NCBI GenBank assembly: GCA_009829735.1 | Contig: CM020619.1 | Span: 8,422,375-8,486,374 of the forward strand | Direction of reading: 5' to 3' | Length of the DNA stretch: 64,000 bases | Origin: Pyropia yezoensis | Taxonomy: Eukaryota > Rhodophyta > Bangiophyceae > Bangiales > Bangiaceae | Shown: piece by piece, positions 10,870 to 20,850 of the stretch | Layout of the letters: every line of letters begins with the position of its first letter | How positions within the stretch are numbered: the stretch's first letter is position 1 | The notes under the pieces: model-generated | The model's database searches: none | The model's input: the letters and a program-made list of their open reading frames with translations, nothing else | What the model was told of the DNA's origin: nothing | Translations under genes and position numbers: made by a program

Positions 10870-12149
10870 CTATTGCGCTGCGTGCCACTGGTACCTCGCC
10901 AAGGCGTCCCGCAGTTGAATGTGCAGGCTGGCGGACTCACTCTTGCTCGCATCCCGCCACAGCTTGACTTGCTCCTCGGAGCACGTGGCCTTTGGCACCT
11001 CCTTAATGGAGGTTGCCACTTCCACACCGCCACCATGCTCCTGCACAGCACATCCAGCGTATCCATCCCTGCGCGCTTCCACACACATATTATGCAAAAT
11101 AACACAGTTCAACAATACAGAGCGCATCGTGTTCACGTCATGGAAGCGAGAGGGGAGGTAGAGCACGTTAAAGCGTTTGAACAGCACCCCGAAGGCCCTC
11201 TCTACGGACTTTCGCACGCCTTCTTGACGCGAGTTGAACGCCCTCTCTCTCGGGGTGGAGGGGTCCCTGTACGCAGAAACAAACCGGCTCCACCGCGGGT
11301 ATATCCCGTCTACCAGCCAATAGAACCATGTGAGAGAAAATCCGTCGATGTCGACGGCAGGCTGTGCGGGAGGGAACGTGCCGGCGCGAACGTCAGCAAA
11401 AAGGGGCGAGCAGTGAAGAATATTGATATCATTAAAAGACCCAGGACATGCCATATCCAGAGCGACTCGTCAGCAACCACTTCCATCCGGACCTCGCAGC
11501 GGCGTGACTTACCTCGATTGTGACCTTGGTGGGCAACGGGGGCCAGGTCCCACTCCCATCCCGCGCAGTCGAGAGTACCAATGCAGCCGGGAAAACCCTT
11601 GGACCTGTACACCCGCTCAATGTTTTTCAGGTCAGTAGCGTCAGGCCTACGCAGGTACCGCCCTCCCAGCTGCCCAACAACAGCGGCACAGAAACGCTTC
11701 AGGGCCTCCCTACTCGTGCTCTCACTGAGCCCAGTATAGTCACACAAGCTGTCAGGAGGGGAGCCGTAAGCCAGCTGTCGGAGGGAGGAAACAACCTTCT
11801 GCAAAGGAGACGCCCCAGCCCTCCCGGCCGCATCCCAGCGCTGTTGGATGTAGCTATCTTGTGACACGACGCAAAAAACCTCATCGAAGACTCCCCGCGG
11901 CAATCGAAAGCGACGCTCGAACTCCCTTTCGGTATTGCGCGGGCCCACACCACCGTCGGCTCGCGACTCATGCTCTCCCAGAAAATAGTCGTCCCGGATC
12001 ACATGTGTTCGGATCTGGAATAGACGGTCTCGGATTGGAGCCTTTCCGACCTTGGAGCCGCGGCGGCGTGATGGACGGCTGGTCGCCGCGTGGGCTGCTA
12101 CGAGGGCGGTCACGACGGCAGTGTCTAGGTCGTCCGAAGACGACGACAT
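10870..12149 (-). pseudogene. PIF/Harbinger DDE transposase (Harbinger-1), one frameshift
   Basis: The transposase catalyses cut-and-paste movement through a DDE nuclease. The first frame (from ATG 12149) gives an N-terminal helical region with the PLQKVVSSLRQLAYG block and the first catalytic Asp in IGTLDCAGWEW. The second frame gives PGSFNDINILHCSPLF with the second Asp, then VRKSVERAFGVLFKRF with the catalytic Glu, and the LHNMCVEARRD tail. The two frames meet near 11449: after WIWH, the family's AFFG before the PGS motif is missing and the frame changes, consistent with a deletion of about 13 nt. All three catalytic residues survive but the reading frame is broken. The stop is TAG at 10870-10872. 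Confidence 0.8.
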
Positions 12150-12384
12150 GGTGGGTGCAGGCGCAGCGGGCGGCGCGCTCGCGTCGCGCTCTGGTGCGCA
12201 CGAGCATCAGCGGAATCATCCGAGAGACTTGCATAAGTTGTGACAATTTTTGGCGGGAATACGGTTACGGTCGGTGTGACGCGGTGCGCCGGGCCCCGAT
12301 GAACCGCCGTAACCGTATTCTTTACGGATGAGGCTTGACACCTGTTCCCGCCATCCAGTAGAATCCTGCCAAGTCTCGCCGCAT

Positions 12385-12426
12385 ATACGGTTACGGTTAC
12401 GGTTACGGCGACCGGTGCAAGTGCTC
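12385..12426 (-). repeat. Right terminal inverted repeat of Harbinger-1
   Basis: Reverse complement of the left terminus, with three TTACGG units and ending GCAAGTGCTC. Followed by TGA, the same three bases that precede the left terminus. Confidence 0.9.
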
Positions 12427-13339
12427 TGACAGCCGAAACGACCACCCCCCCACCCCCACAGCGGGGCCCTCTGATAGCCGCGGCTGCGGTGGGGGCGTCG
12501 TTTTCACCTCCCGCCCGTCACGAAGGACCTGAAGATGATGGGGAACGCCCCGCCGGTCACTGTGCCAAGCTCGCCCAGCGCCGAAGTCGACAGCGTGCGG
12601 CCGCGGCGGCGGCAGCGGCGGCGGCGCGCCCCCCCCTCCCGCGCTGTGCGTGAAAGGCAAAGGCGGCGGCAGCGGCAGCACCACCACCTGTACGCCCGCC
12701 ATGCCGGCAGCCCGGCCGTGCGCGGCGTCGGGCGGGGCGAACCATGTTCAGGGCCACCTCGTAGTCTCCCCCCGGCAGCGCCGCCTCCACACTGGCGGTC
12801 ACGTCAAACCACCAGACGCGGCGGAGGGCGAGCGCGTCTCGGCCGGCGGGGCCCCCGCCGGGGAGGACCGCCCAGTACTCGCTGGGGTGCGCCCATGAGA
12901 CGGCCTCGGTGGCAATGGGAAGGGCCACCAGCCACGCCGGCACGGCCGGCCCGCGTGGGCCGGCGGGAGGCGGCGGCCACGCGCAGGCCTGCATCGCCGC
13001 CGCGTGGGGGGGGCCCCCACCGCCGGCGATGAAGACGACGACCGCGCAGGTGGCGCCGTCGGCGTTGCGACCAATGGGCAGGCCCGACCGCCCAGCCGCC
13101 GCGGCCACCGGCGCCACCCCCGTGGGCGCCGCCGCCTCCCTCGCCGCCGCCGCTACCGCTGCGGCGGCCGCCCGCAGTTGTAGCGCCAGCAGCAGCTCCC
13201 ACACAGACGGCGGCCCGGTCGTGGCCGCAGAAGTCGCGCGGCACACCGCGGCCAGGTGGGAGATGGAGCGGGGGGGGAGGCTCTCGGCAATCTTGGTAAG
13301 GAGGTCGGCCGGGAAAGTGTCCAGGGTTGGGGAGTCCAT
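12403..13339 (-). CDS. F-box/PP2-like protein, interrupted at its 3' end
   Basis: F-box proteins are substrate adaptors of SCF ubiquitin ligases. The start chosen is ATG at 13339, which begins MDSPTLDTFPADLLTKI, a canonical F-box (LP.DLL..I...L....L..L..VCR) over residues 1-45. The rest resembles the phloem-protein-2 (PP2) lectin-like module attached to plant F-boxes: a SEYWAV segment, RVWWFDVTASV, and GGDYEVALNMV. The frame then changes near 12740, where dropping one C from a GCCC run would join it to MAGVQVVVLPLPP, and it continues to WSFRL. Harbinger-1 lies in the codon after this. Without it, the flanking DNA at 3645 gives only Ser-Val-Ala-Pro and a stop, so the insertion changes just the last four residues (now eight codons to a stop at 12403). 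It may therefore still be functional. Confidence 0.5.
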
Positions 13340-13925
13340 GGGTGGGGGAGGAGCTGGAGAGGGGCGCGGGCGCGAGGGTTGGCGGAGGGGTGGAGCGATT
13401 GGAGGCTGCAGTCTACACACTGTGCGTCGACGACTGTTCGTTACTTTATGTCAACGATGGGTGGGGAGGGTGAACGGGGCGCACGAAGGGACATGCTGGT
13501 GTTGCCGCTTGGGGGGGGCGACGGGGCTGGGGGGCGCTGCCCGACCGCTGCCGCTCCGTGGACCGGGGCCTGGTTTGTCCCACGAACGGGTGCAGTGCGC
13601 AGCTCTCGGCTACCGGATGACCAGTGGGCGGCGGGTAGGTGCAGCTACGGGCCACTGAAAACGCATCACGTCGGACGAGTACTATACGTTATGGCTTGTC
13701 TTGCTACCCATGAGCTGCGCCATACCCTCGGGCTGCGCCATCACTGTCTACCGTCCCGTTGGAGGCGTTAGTCAACGTGTCTTTTGTGGAGTCGTTCGGC
13801 CTGACGGCCATGCCACCGCGAATCCCTCCGAGGTCCATCCCACACATGGTGCGATACAGCCGGCACCCGGAAGTTGCTGGTCTGCCACCGTCTGTGCCGC
13901 CATCTCAACGTGATCGTCTGCCGGC
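13340..13925. other. Intergenic region between the F-box gene and the repeat-protein gene
   Basis: Upstream region of the minus-strand F-box gene and downstream region of the minus-strand repeat-protein gene. It has no convincing coding frame. A short near-repeat of CTGCGCCAT occurs around 13719 and 13733. Confidence 0.4.
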
Positions 13926-16337
13926 TCAGTGGAGCCGCTTCTGGCTGATACGAAGGATATGCTTGGCCAGCACGCTGGCCGCCTCGATACCCTCCGCCGC
14001 CCCGAGCGCCTTGATCGCCTCATCATGGCCGTCAGCCCACAATACACGGGGAAGTCTGGCCGAGATGCGGGAGAAAAGGTCCTCTGCCTCTGCCTCTTCG
14101 TCGTGCCCGTAGAAAAATGCCTCGGAACGATCCGGGAAGCGCATGACCACCACCCGGCCGGCGGTAGAGACGGCCTTGCGGACGCAAGTATCACACAATG
14201 ACAACTGGTCTGGGTCGCCCGACTTCATGAGCACTACGTGTCCAGGCTCGGACATCAGCACCGCCCCGGCCGTCGAGCCTCTCACCGTAGCCATGCGATA
14301 CACCTTCGCGGCATAAGACAGCGAGTCATACGCCTTGGTCGTGACGTGCGTGAAGAAAGCGGTGCAGACCACCCAGAAGAGAGGTTCACCGGCGTCGAGC
14401 GACCCGTCCTCGAAGGGAATGTCTTCAGTAGCAGCTGCGACAGCCAGGATGGCGCGCGCGAGGTCGTTGCAAAACCCGGTCCGCTGGACTGTGCCATGAG
14501 TGGCCATCGCCGCGGTGCTCTTGGCACCCCACAGTACCTTCGTGTAGTTCTCGCTGATAGCCTGGAACTCGCTGGTAGCTTCCTTATGGGACGTGTGCAT
14601 GTTCGCCTCGGCGAAGCCACCGTGACGTACCACAACAAAGGCGGTATTCGCGGCGGCCGCGGTGACAGCTTCGAGCACCTGCTCAACCTCCGCGGCGTCC
14701 CCGGCGGAGTCGCTCATGTTATTGCTTGGCTGCGCCACCATCACGGCGATGCCCTGAGCAGCGGCGTTGTTAAAAGCCCGCTCGACAGCACCCTGGCTGG
14801 CGTACGCCTTCAGGTTCCTGCGGCTGCAGCCCACGATCCAGTACGCAGTCTTGATGACATCGGTAACGGCCTTCACAGGCGTGGGCGGGGCACCAACATC
14901 AGAGGCAGAGGACAGGATAGCACGCGCGAGGTCGCTGCAGTACCCAGACCAACGTGCCATGCCGTACGTGGCCATCGCCGTGGTGCTCTGCGCCCCCCAA
15001 ATTGCCTTGGCATAGTTCTTGCTGATCGCGTCGTAGTAGCGGAAGGCTACGATCTCGCCGTCGTCTAATGTGTACATCTTGGCCTCGGCGTGGCCGACGT
15101 GGCGTGCCACTACGTAGGTGACGTTTGCGGCAGTCGCAGTGACGGCATCGAGCACCTCCTCCACCTCCGCGAGGTCGCCGGATGAGTCGCTCATGTCATT
15201 GCCTGGCTCCGCCACCATCACAGCTACGCGCCGAACAGCGGCGTCGTCAAAAGCCCGCTTAGCAGCGCCCTCGGTGGCGTAAGCCATCATGTCCGCGTCG
15301 CTGTCCTTTGCAGAGCCGACAATCCAGTAGGCCGTCTTAATGACGTCGGGAGCGGCCGTCACAGGCGTGGGCGGGGCACCAACATCAGAGGCAGAGGACA
15401 GGATAGCACGCGCGAGGTCGCTGCTGTACCCAGACCAACGTGCCATGCCGTACGTGGCCATCGCTGTGGTGCTCTGCGCCCCCCAAATTGCCTTGGCATA
15501 GTTCTTGCTGATCGCGTCGTAGTAGCGGAAGGCTACGATCTCGCCGTCGTCTGATGTGTACATCTTGGCCTCGGCGTGGCCGACGTGGCGTGCCACTACG
15601 TGGGTGACATTGGCGGCGGTCGCGGTGACGGCATCGAGCACGGCCTCCACCTCCGCGTCGTCGCCGGCAGAGTTCTTAACAATATTGCTTGGCTCCCCCA
15701 CCATCACAGCGATGCCCCGAGCAGCGGCGCTGTCAAAAGCCCTATTGGCAGCGCCCTCAGTAGCGTAGGCCTTCAGATCTGCGACGTTGTCCTTTGCCGA
15801 GCCGACAATCCAGTAGGCAGGCTTGATACTGTTGGGAGGGGCGCTGACGGCAGTGCGCGGGGAAATACCATGTGTGGTAGTGAACAGAACCACATGGGCG
15901 AAGTCGCTGCACATCCAAACTCGACCTTCTTCACCAGATGAAGCCGTAGCCGTCCTGCTCCCGCCGCGCCACAAGGCCTTGGCATAGCAGGCGGGAATGT
16001 GGGCGAAGGCGCGGCGAGCCTAAGCCTCGGCTGAGGGCGCGTCATCAGACCGAAAAATTGTAGCCTCTAGGTGGCCGACGTGGATGACCATCATGTAGAC
16101 GGCGGCGGAGCCTGCGGCGGCGGCGGCGGCGGCGTCAGCTGCAGCTTCGCGCACTTTCTTGACGACCGCACCATCACCGGAAGAATCCAGCATGTGGTTC
16201 TGAGGCTGAAGCATCCATACCGTCGGCGCCCGGGTGCTATAAATTCGAAACGCCCGCTCGGCATGCTCCTGTGAGTAAAACGCCTTGTTGAGCGGGGCAC
16301 CGTTCATCACAGTGCTGACCTGATAGAACATCGCCAT
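13926..16337 (-). pseudogene. 162-residue tandem-repeat protein with one in-frame TAG
   Basis: One continuous minus-strand frame of 804 codons from ATG 16337, interrupted only by TAG at 16020-16022. It encodes about five divergent copies of a unit of 162 residues (486 bp). Each unit has a YWIVGSAKD start, an AYATEGAA.RAFD helix, IAVMV.EP, a DAEVE.VLDAVTATAANV helix, VVARHVGHAEAKMY, and YDAISKNYAKAIWGAQST followed by ATYG and DLARAIL. Units two and three are almost identical at DNA level over more than 200 bp, while the first and last units are diverged. No signal peptide or membrane segment is seen and the family is not recognised. The TAG lies in the first unit, aligned with the EIVAFRYYDAI part of later units. 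So this is a recent nonsense allele, a sequencing error, or a gene starting downstream. Confidence 0.65.
14880..15600 (-). repeat. Near-identical 486-bp repeat units inside the repeat-protein gene
   Basis: The block starting GGCGGGGCACCAACATCAG at about 14884 recurs at about 15370, a spacing of 486 bp (162 codons). Over the following 200 or more bp the copies differ at only a few bases, pointing to recent duplication or gene conversion. Confidence 0.85.
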
Positions 16338-16487
16338 GGTGAGAGAAAAGGAGCGACAGAGAGTGGAGAAGTGGGAGGGACAAAGTTGACGATGGAAGAT
16401 GGGGGCGACGTCCGTCGCTCACGGGTACTGCGACTTAATGCGCGACGACCATCTACCGCTGACCGCGCAGGCTGGTGAAGGCACATA

Positions 16488-16494
16488 TAGTGCG
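16488..16494 (-). promoter_or_regulatory. Possible TATA box of the repeat-protein gene
   Basis: CACATATAGTG on the plus strand reads CACTATATGTG on the minus strand, about 150 bp upstream of the ATG at 16337. Position and composition fit a TATA element; nothing else supports it. Confidence 0.25.
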
Positions 16495-17296
16495 CACGAC
16501 CGCCACAGCTTATTCCTTCGCCTCTTCCCAGACGTAGACTGCGGCTTGTCTGCCAAGCTCACCAGGGATGCCAGAATATCGCACGGAAGCCTCCCCGCAC
16601 GTCACGTTGGCAAAATGTCGCTGAATACAGGCCTGGAGAGCAGGCCCTGAGAACAGGCAGGGCGATAGGATCGGAGACAGGACTACTGGCTATCTTCACC
16701 GAGGTTCACCGAGGACTCCTATCACGAGTCCTCGGCGGGTAGTCCGTGCTTCGTGTCTCAAGTCTACAGACCGATCCCAACTGGGCATCATGCCCGGATG
16801 ATCCGCCCCCTCATTCCGGCTTCTGGGATCTGCCCGACGTGATGGTGAGCTGCACTGAAAAGATATGAGGACTTTTCCTCGGGGCTTAGAAAAACATCCC
16901 CCTGTTGGCAACGCTGTTGGCAGAAAGAACAACGATCTCCTGGGGCACTCACGTCGTTGCATATTCCTTCGGCCTGTTCTCTGCCCTCAGGGGCATTCTG
17001 AGTGGACAGGAGAGTATAGCGCCTCCAGCACTTCCGCAGCAGTGGGGCAGCTTCGGTACCAGACCGCAGCGCCTTGCCTCCCACACCTTGTCCGTCCGCC
17101 GTTCGGCATCATCCATAAGATGCGCGCCGGGAAGCACAGATTTTTGTCCCGCGCTCTACACCCTAGGTGTTCGCGCAAAAGCGGCCAGATTTGCGCATTG
17201 GCGTGCAGCTCACGAGGCATGTAGACTCGAGGGCACTCGGGACTCAACAGACCACACGAGCATCATCACGGGAGATAGCGAACTTCTACTTGCTCG
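16495..17296. other. Intergenic, no gene seen
   Basis: Mixed-composition DNA with no convincing coding frame. It contains a short hairpin around 16710-16735 (GAGGACTCCT...CGAGTCCTCGG). No transposon termini were recognised. Confidence 0.4.
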
Positions 17297-17339
17297 ATGA
17301 GGTTCGGTATTGGCGGGCCGCGCCGCGGCGCAGCGGATC

Positions 17340-17880
17340 CGTGGATCCGCCCGGCTGGTTGCGGCGGTCGCTGGCTGCGGGCAGGTGCGCGGTCGCTGGA
17401 CGCGGGCGGGTGGACGGTCGCTGGCTGCGGGCGGATGGACGGTCGTTGGCTGCGCGTTCGCCCACGCTGGGCGGCGTGGGGCGGCGTGGGGCTCCATTGC
17501 CGAGTGGTCGCTGGCCGCGGCAGGTCTCGCCGCGGCTGGACGCCGTGGAGCTGGCTGCCGGTAGCCGCAGCCGGGTGATCGCTGGTCGCGGCGGGGCTGG
17601 CCGTGGCTGTCGCTGGCTGCGCGCTCGCCCACGCTGGGTGGCGTGGGGCTGGCGGACGCTGACCGTTGCCGGGTGGTCGCTAGCCGCGGCGGGTACGGCC
17701 GTGGCTGAGGCTAGCTGCGAGCGCGCCCGCGCCGGGTGGCGTGGGGCTGGGTGGCGTGGGGCTGGCGGTCGCTAACCGTCGCCGGGTGGTCGCTGGCCGC
17801 GGCGGGGACGGCCGTGGCTGGTTGCCGTGGAGCTGGCCGTCGGTACCCGCAGCTAGGTGGTCGCCCGCCGCGGGCGGCAC
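17340..17880. repeat. Degenerate GC-rich tandem repeat field
   Basis: Composed of variants of GGTCGCTGGCCGCGGCGGG, GCTGGGTGGCGTGGGGCTGG and TGGACGGTCGCTGGCTGCGG. A longer unit of about 110 bp recurs near 17650-17712 and 17760-17822 (CCGGGTGGTCGCTRGCCGCGG...GTACGGCCGTGGCTG type). The plus-strand frames across it are repeat translations, not genes. Confidence 0.7.
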
Positions 17881-18189
17881 TCACTCAGCGTGACCTGGTG
17901 GTGGCAAGCTCCGCTGCGTGCTCGAGGCGGGGCCCACCGATCTTCGGTGGCGCTGCAACGGCGCTACAGACGCCGCCGCCACCGCCGCCGCCGCCGCCGA
18001 CGATGACGATGACGACGACTAAGTAGGTCGCCGCCGCCAGGAGCAGCCGCCCGCCGACGAGGCCCACCACAAGAATGGGCAAGCGCCACAGCAGGCCCTG
18101 CCTCACTCAGCAGCGCCGCCGCCACTGCTGACGCCGCCACACCGCCAACCACGGCGGCACCACCGTGCCGCGGGGCGGCCGCACTGACG

Positions 18190-18837
18190 ATGACCCCGCT
18201 GGCTGGGAGCGGCCCCCGTCCCCCCGCGCGGGGGCGGGACGCTGGGGGCCACCACCGCCGCTGGCCGCAACGGCCGTTGCCGCGGCGGCTGACCGCGTCC
18301 CGCCCCGCCGCGGACGGGGTGGTGGCGGCGCCGCGGCGACTTACGGCAGCAGAAGCGGCGGCGGCGGCGGTGCAGCGGCAGATACGGCAGCTGGAGGGAC
18401 GCACGCGGCACCGGCTACGGCGCATCGGCTTCGACACAGCCACCACAGCAGGCACGGTAGGCGCGGCAAGCGCCGCCGCGGGAAGGCGCCGCCACCACCA
18501 CGAGTGCAGCGACGGCGGCGGCGGGCGCGGCGGCGACAGCAGCAGAGCGGCGGCGGCGACAGCAGCTGCGGCGGAGGCGACAGTAGCTGCGGCGGCGGCG
18601 ACAGCAGCTGCGGCGGCGGGGACAGCAGATGCGGCGGCGGCGACAGCAGCAGGGGCGGCGGCAACAGCAGCTGCGGCGGTGGCGACAGCAGCTGTGCCGG
18701 CGGCGACAGCGTCTTCGGCGCTCACCGAGGCCGCGAGCACAGCCACGACCGCGGCGGTTTCGTCATTTGTCGCCGCCGCAGGTGGCTACGCCGGCCTCGC
18801 CGGTGCGGCCGCCACAGCCGCCGCCGCCACGGCCGCT

Positions 18838-18870
<33 letters not shown>

Positions 18871-19131
18871 GCAGCGCAGCACGACACGGCCTACGCGTCC
18901 ACCCCCACGCCCAGACAAACGGACAACTGGACACGCAGGAGGGGGCGCCCGCCCTCCAGGGCAGCGGCGGCGGCGTTCCCCCCGCCCCAGCCCGCGTGTA
19001 CCGCACACGCCGCAGCCACACCGCACCGCATAGATGGTGCCCGTCTGCGCCGGAAGCGTACGACCCTCAGCTGCCTGGAGGTACCAGCAGAACAACGTGC
19101 GGGCTTGTGCAACTGGCAACTGCAAGCGTAA
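18190..19131 (+). CDS. Ala-rich hypothetical ORF
   Basis: A 313-codon frame from ATG 18190. Most of it is an Ala/Thr-rich translation of a GGCGACAGCAGC-type repeat (18530-18715). It is flanked by less biased sequence: a helical AVQRQIRQLEGRTRHRLRRI segment near residue 65 and a Pro/Arg/Thr tail. An opposing minus-strand frame at 18106-17885 also has a hydrophobic stretch (LPILVVGLVGGRLLLAAATY) and could be the end of a different membrane protein. Neither is recognised. Coding status is doubtful because composition alone keeps several frames open here. Confidence 0.25.
18530..18715. repeat. GGCGACAGCAGCTGCGGC-type minisatellite
   Basis: Imperfect tandem copies of an 18-21 bp unit (GGCGGCGACAGCAGCTGC and variants). 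Confidence 0.7.
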
Positions 19132-19613
19132 AGCAACAAAAGTGCTCAAAATCGGCGTCCTTCATGCCGTGAGAGGGGGTTGCAAATTCTTTTTCAAGCG
19201 GAAGACACCCGGAATGCAATAAATCGGTGGTCCCTTTCGACCCCGCTGCGCAGCGGGGTAACCGCCGTTCCAGGACACGATCCAGTTCGCGGCACATCGA
19301 GTTCGCGGTGTCGCGAACTGGTTGCCGCATCCGGCGTGTCTTTTCGAACATCGCAGATGGTCATTGAGTTGGGACCGTGCTTCACAACCAATACAAAGCA
19401 GTGGGTTTCACGTACTCTCATCAAACATATATAAAGCTTTCAACTTTCCCGTATTACAAAAATACGGGCACCACGATGGCGAGCGGACCGCGCGCCGGGT
19501 CTCCGCGACCAAACCAGTGTCCCGTCCGCCCGTGCACAGCTGGCGCCAGTGCAACACGTTACCCCTTCCCCGTTCCTTTAACACTGACATTGCGCCCCCC
19601 GCATAGCATAACA
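19132..19613. other. Leader region of the second Harbinger transposase
   Basis: Contains palindromes CCCCGCTGCGCAGCGGGG (about 19239-19258) and CCCGTATT...AATACGGG (19448-19468), plus a GTTCGCGGTGTCGCGAACT hairpin near 19300 that resembles the GTGTCGCGAACT motif of the 172-bp tandem repeat at 26818-27161. No terminal inverted repeat for the Harbinger-2 element could be paired with the right side. Confidence 0.35.
19428..19436 (+). promoter_or_regulatory. TATA box candidate upstream of the Harbinger-2 transposase
   Basis: TATATAAAG about 180 bp before the ATG at 19614, in otherwise ordinary sequence. Confidence 0.35.
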
Positions 19614-20720
19614 ATGGATCACTCCGCCATGGAAGCCATGATGGTACACAACCTGTTTTTCGCCGCGGAGCTGGAGGCTGGTTGCGTCGATCCCGCGCCC
19701 CGGTGCACGGCCCGGGGTGAAGGCCGTGCTTCTTTTGAGGAGGTACGGTCTCGCTATGGGCGCGGGTTCCATCGAGAAGCACGTATGTCCGAGCCGTGCT
19801 TCTGGCGGCTGGTCGAGATGGTACGCCCGCACTTGCGCCAACATGCGGCCCCCCTTGCGTGCCAGGTCTTTGTCAGCCTGCGCTACTACGCCGGCGCCAG
19901 CTATTAGGACGTGTGTACTGCGACGGGTATATCGCACTCGTCGTTTATTGATATCGTGTGGGGCTTCACTGACGCGGTTCTGCGTGCCCCGGAGCTGAAG
20001 CTCCGCATGCCGCTGTGAAATGCTGCTTGGCGGGAGAAAGCGGCGGCAAGATTTCAGAGCCGCGGGAAGCCCCCCCTGGACAATATCATTGGGGCCCTCG
20101 ATGGCATTGCCGTGCGCCAAGAGCAGCCGTCGGTATCGGATGTTTTGTGCCCTGAAGACTTCTGGTGCCGGAAGGGATTTTTTTCTTTGAACGTCCGGGC
20201 CATTTGCGACTCAAATTACGAGTTCCCTTGGGTGAGCTGCCGCACGCCAGGGTCGTCCCATGACTCTATGGCATGGGCGTGTAGTGACCTTGGGCAACTC
20301 TTCAAGGACAGACGTCACCCGATGGTGAAACTGCTCATCCGTGAAGGTTTGTGTGTATCGGCTGACGAGGCATACGGTGACTCGGACGTTTTGGCGGCAC
20401 CGTGACCGGGGGGTGGAGGTGGGAACAAGTGGCGCGATGGCTGCAACTTCTACCAGTCGTCGGCAAGAATTCACTTCGAGCAGGCATTTGGGCAGCTGGT
20501 GTGGCGGTGGGGAGAATTTTGGCGGCCTCTTCGGATGCCATTGGGTAAGCGCCGGCTTGTCATCCAGGTTGCATGCATGTTGCACTACCTGTGCCGCGCA
20601 CATGGCCATTTGCCACTGAAGGACCTTGGACGTGGTGACAGTGCGTATGAGGCTCTTTGTACTGGAATAGTCTGCCCGGAGCAGGAGCCACGTAGACGGC
20701 GGGGAGCGGGCTCCAATTAG
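19614..20720 (+). pseudogene. PIF/Harbinger DDE transposase (Harbinger-2) with three nonsense codons
   Basis: A single uninterrupted frame of 369 codons apart from three internal stops. It has the N-terminal CFWRLVEMVRPHLR helix, the FVSLRYYAGASY block, the first catalytic Asp in IIGALDGIAVR, the second in PGSSHDSMAW, and the catalytic Glu in HFEQAFGQLVWRWG. The LHYLCRAHGH tail completes the DDE_Tnp_4 fold. The stops are TAG in ASY*DV (family: Gln likely), TGA after LRMPL (Arg likely), and TGA in AAP*PG (family: Trp). Each is one C-to-T or G-to-A change from the expected codon. There are no frameshifts. It converges on the SANT-type gene at 22080-23081, the usual Harbinger arrangement. Confidence 0.85.
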
Positions 20721-20850
20721 CGGCGGCGGATGACCGCCGCGGTGCAGGACAGCGGGCGCGTTCGACCCCCGGTTTAAGGTGAGAAGGTCAGCAAAGACAA
20801 CACATGCTGTTGTATTACTTCTAAAAATCCCACACTATAGTATCAGCCTA

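Larger units (their letters stand above)
3648..12426. mobile_element. PIF/Harbinger DNA transposon with about 6 kb of foreign DNA inside
   Basis: Both ends carry a 42-bp terminal inverted repeat differing at about one position (3648-3689 and 12385-12426), starting GAGCACT and including three tandem CCGTAA units. The flanking bases are TGA on both sides (3645-3647 and 12427-12429), the 3-bp target duplication typical of PIF/Harbinger. The two family genes are present and convergent: a SANT/Myb-like ORF (plus, left) and a DDE transposase (minus, right). Between them, 4886-10869 contains a SNF2 helicase fragment, a chromovirus gag fragment with AT-rich flank, and GC-rich DNA. This is either nested insertion or captured host sequence. 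The transposase has a frameshift, so the copy is probably not autonomous. Confidence 0.85.

Noticed and set aside
17340-18715. CRISPR array or repeat-protein gene
   Set aside because: The repeats are degenerate, directly adjoining and GC-biased, without unique spacers of constant length. The organism is a eukaryote.
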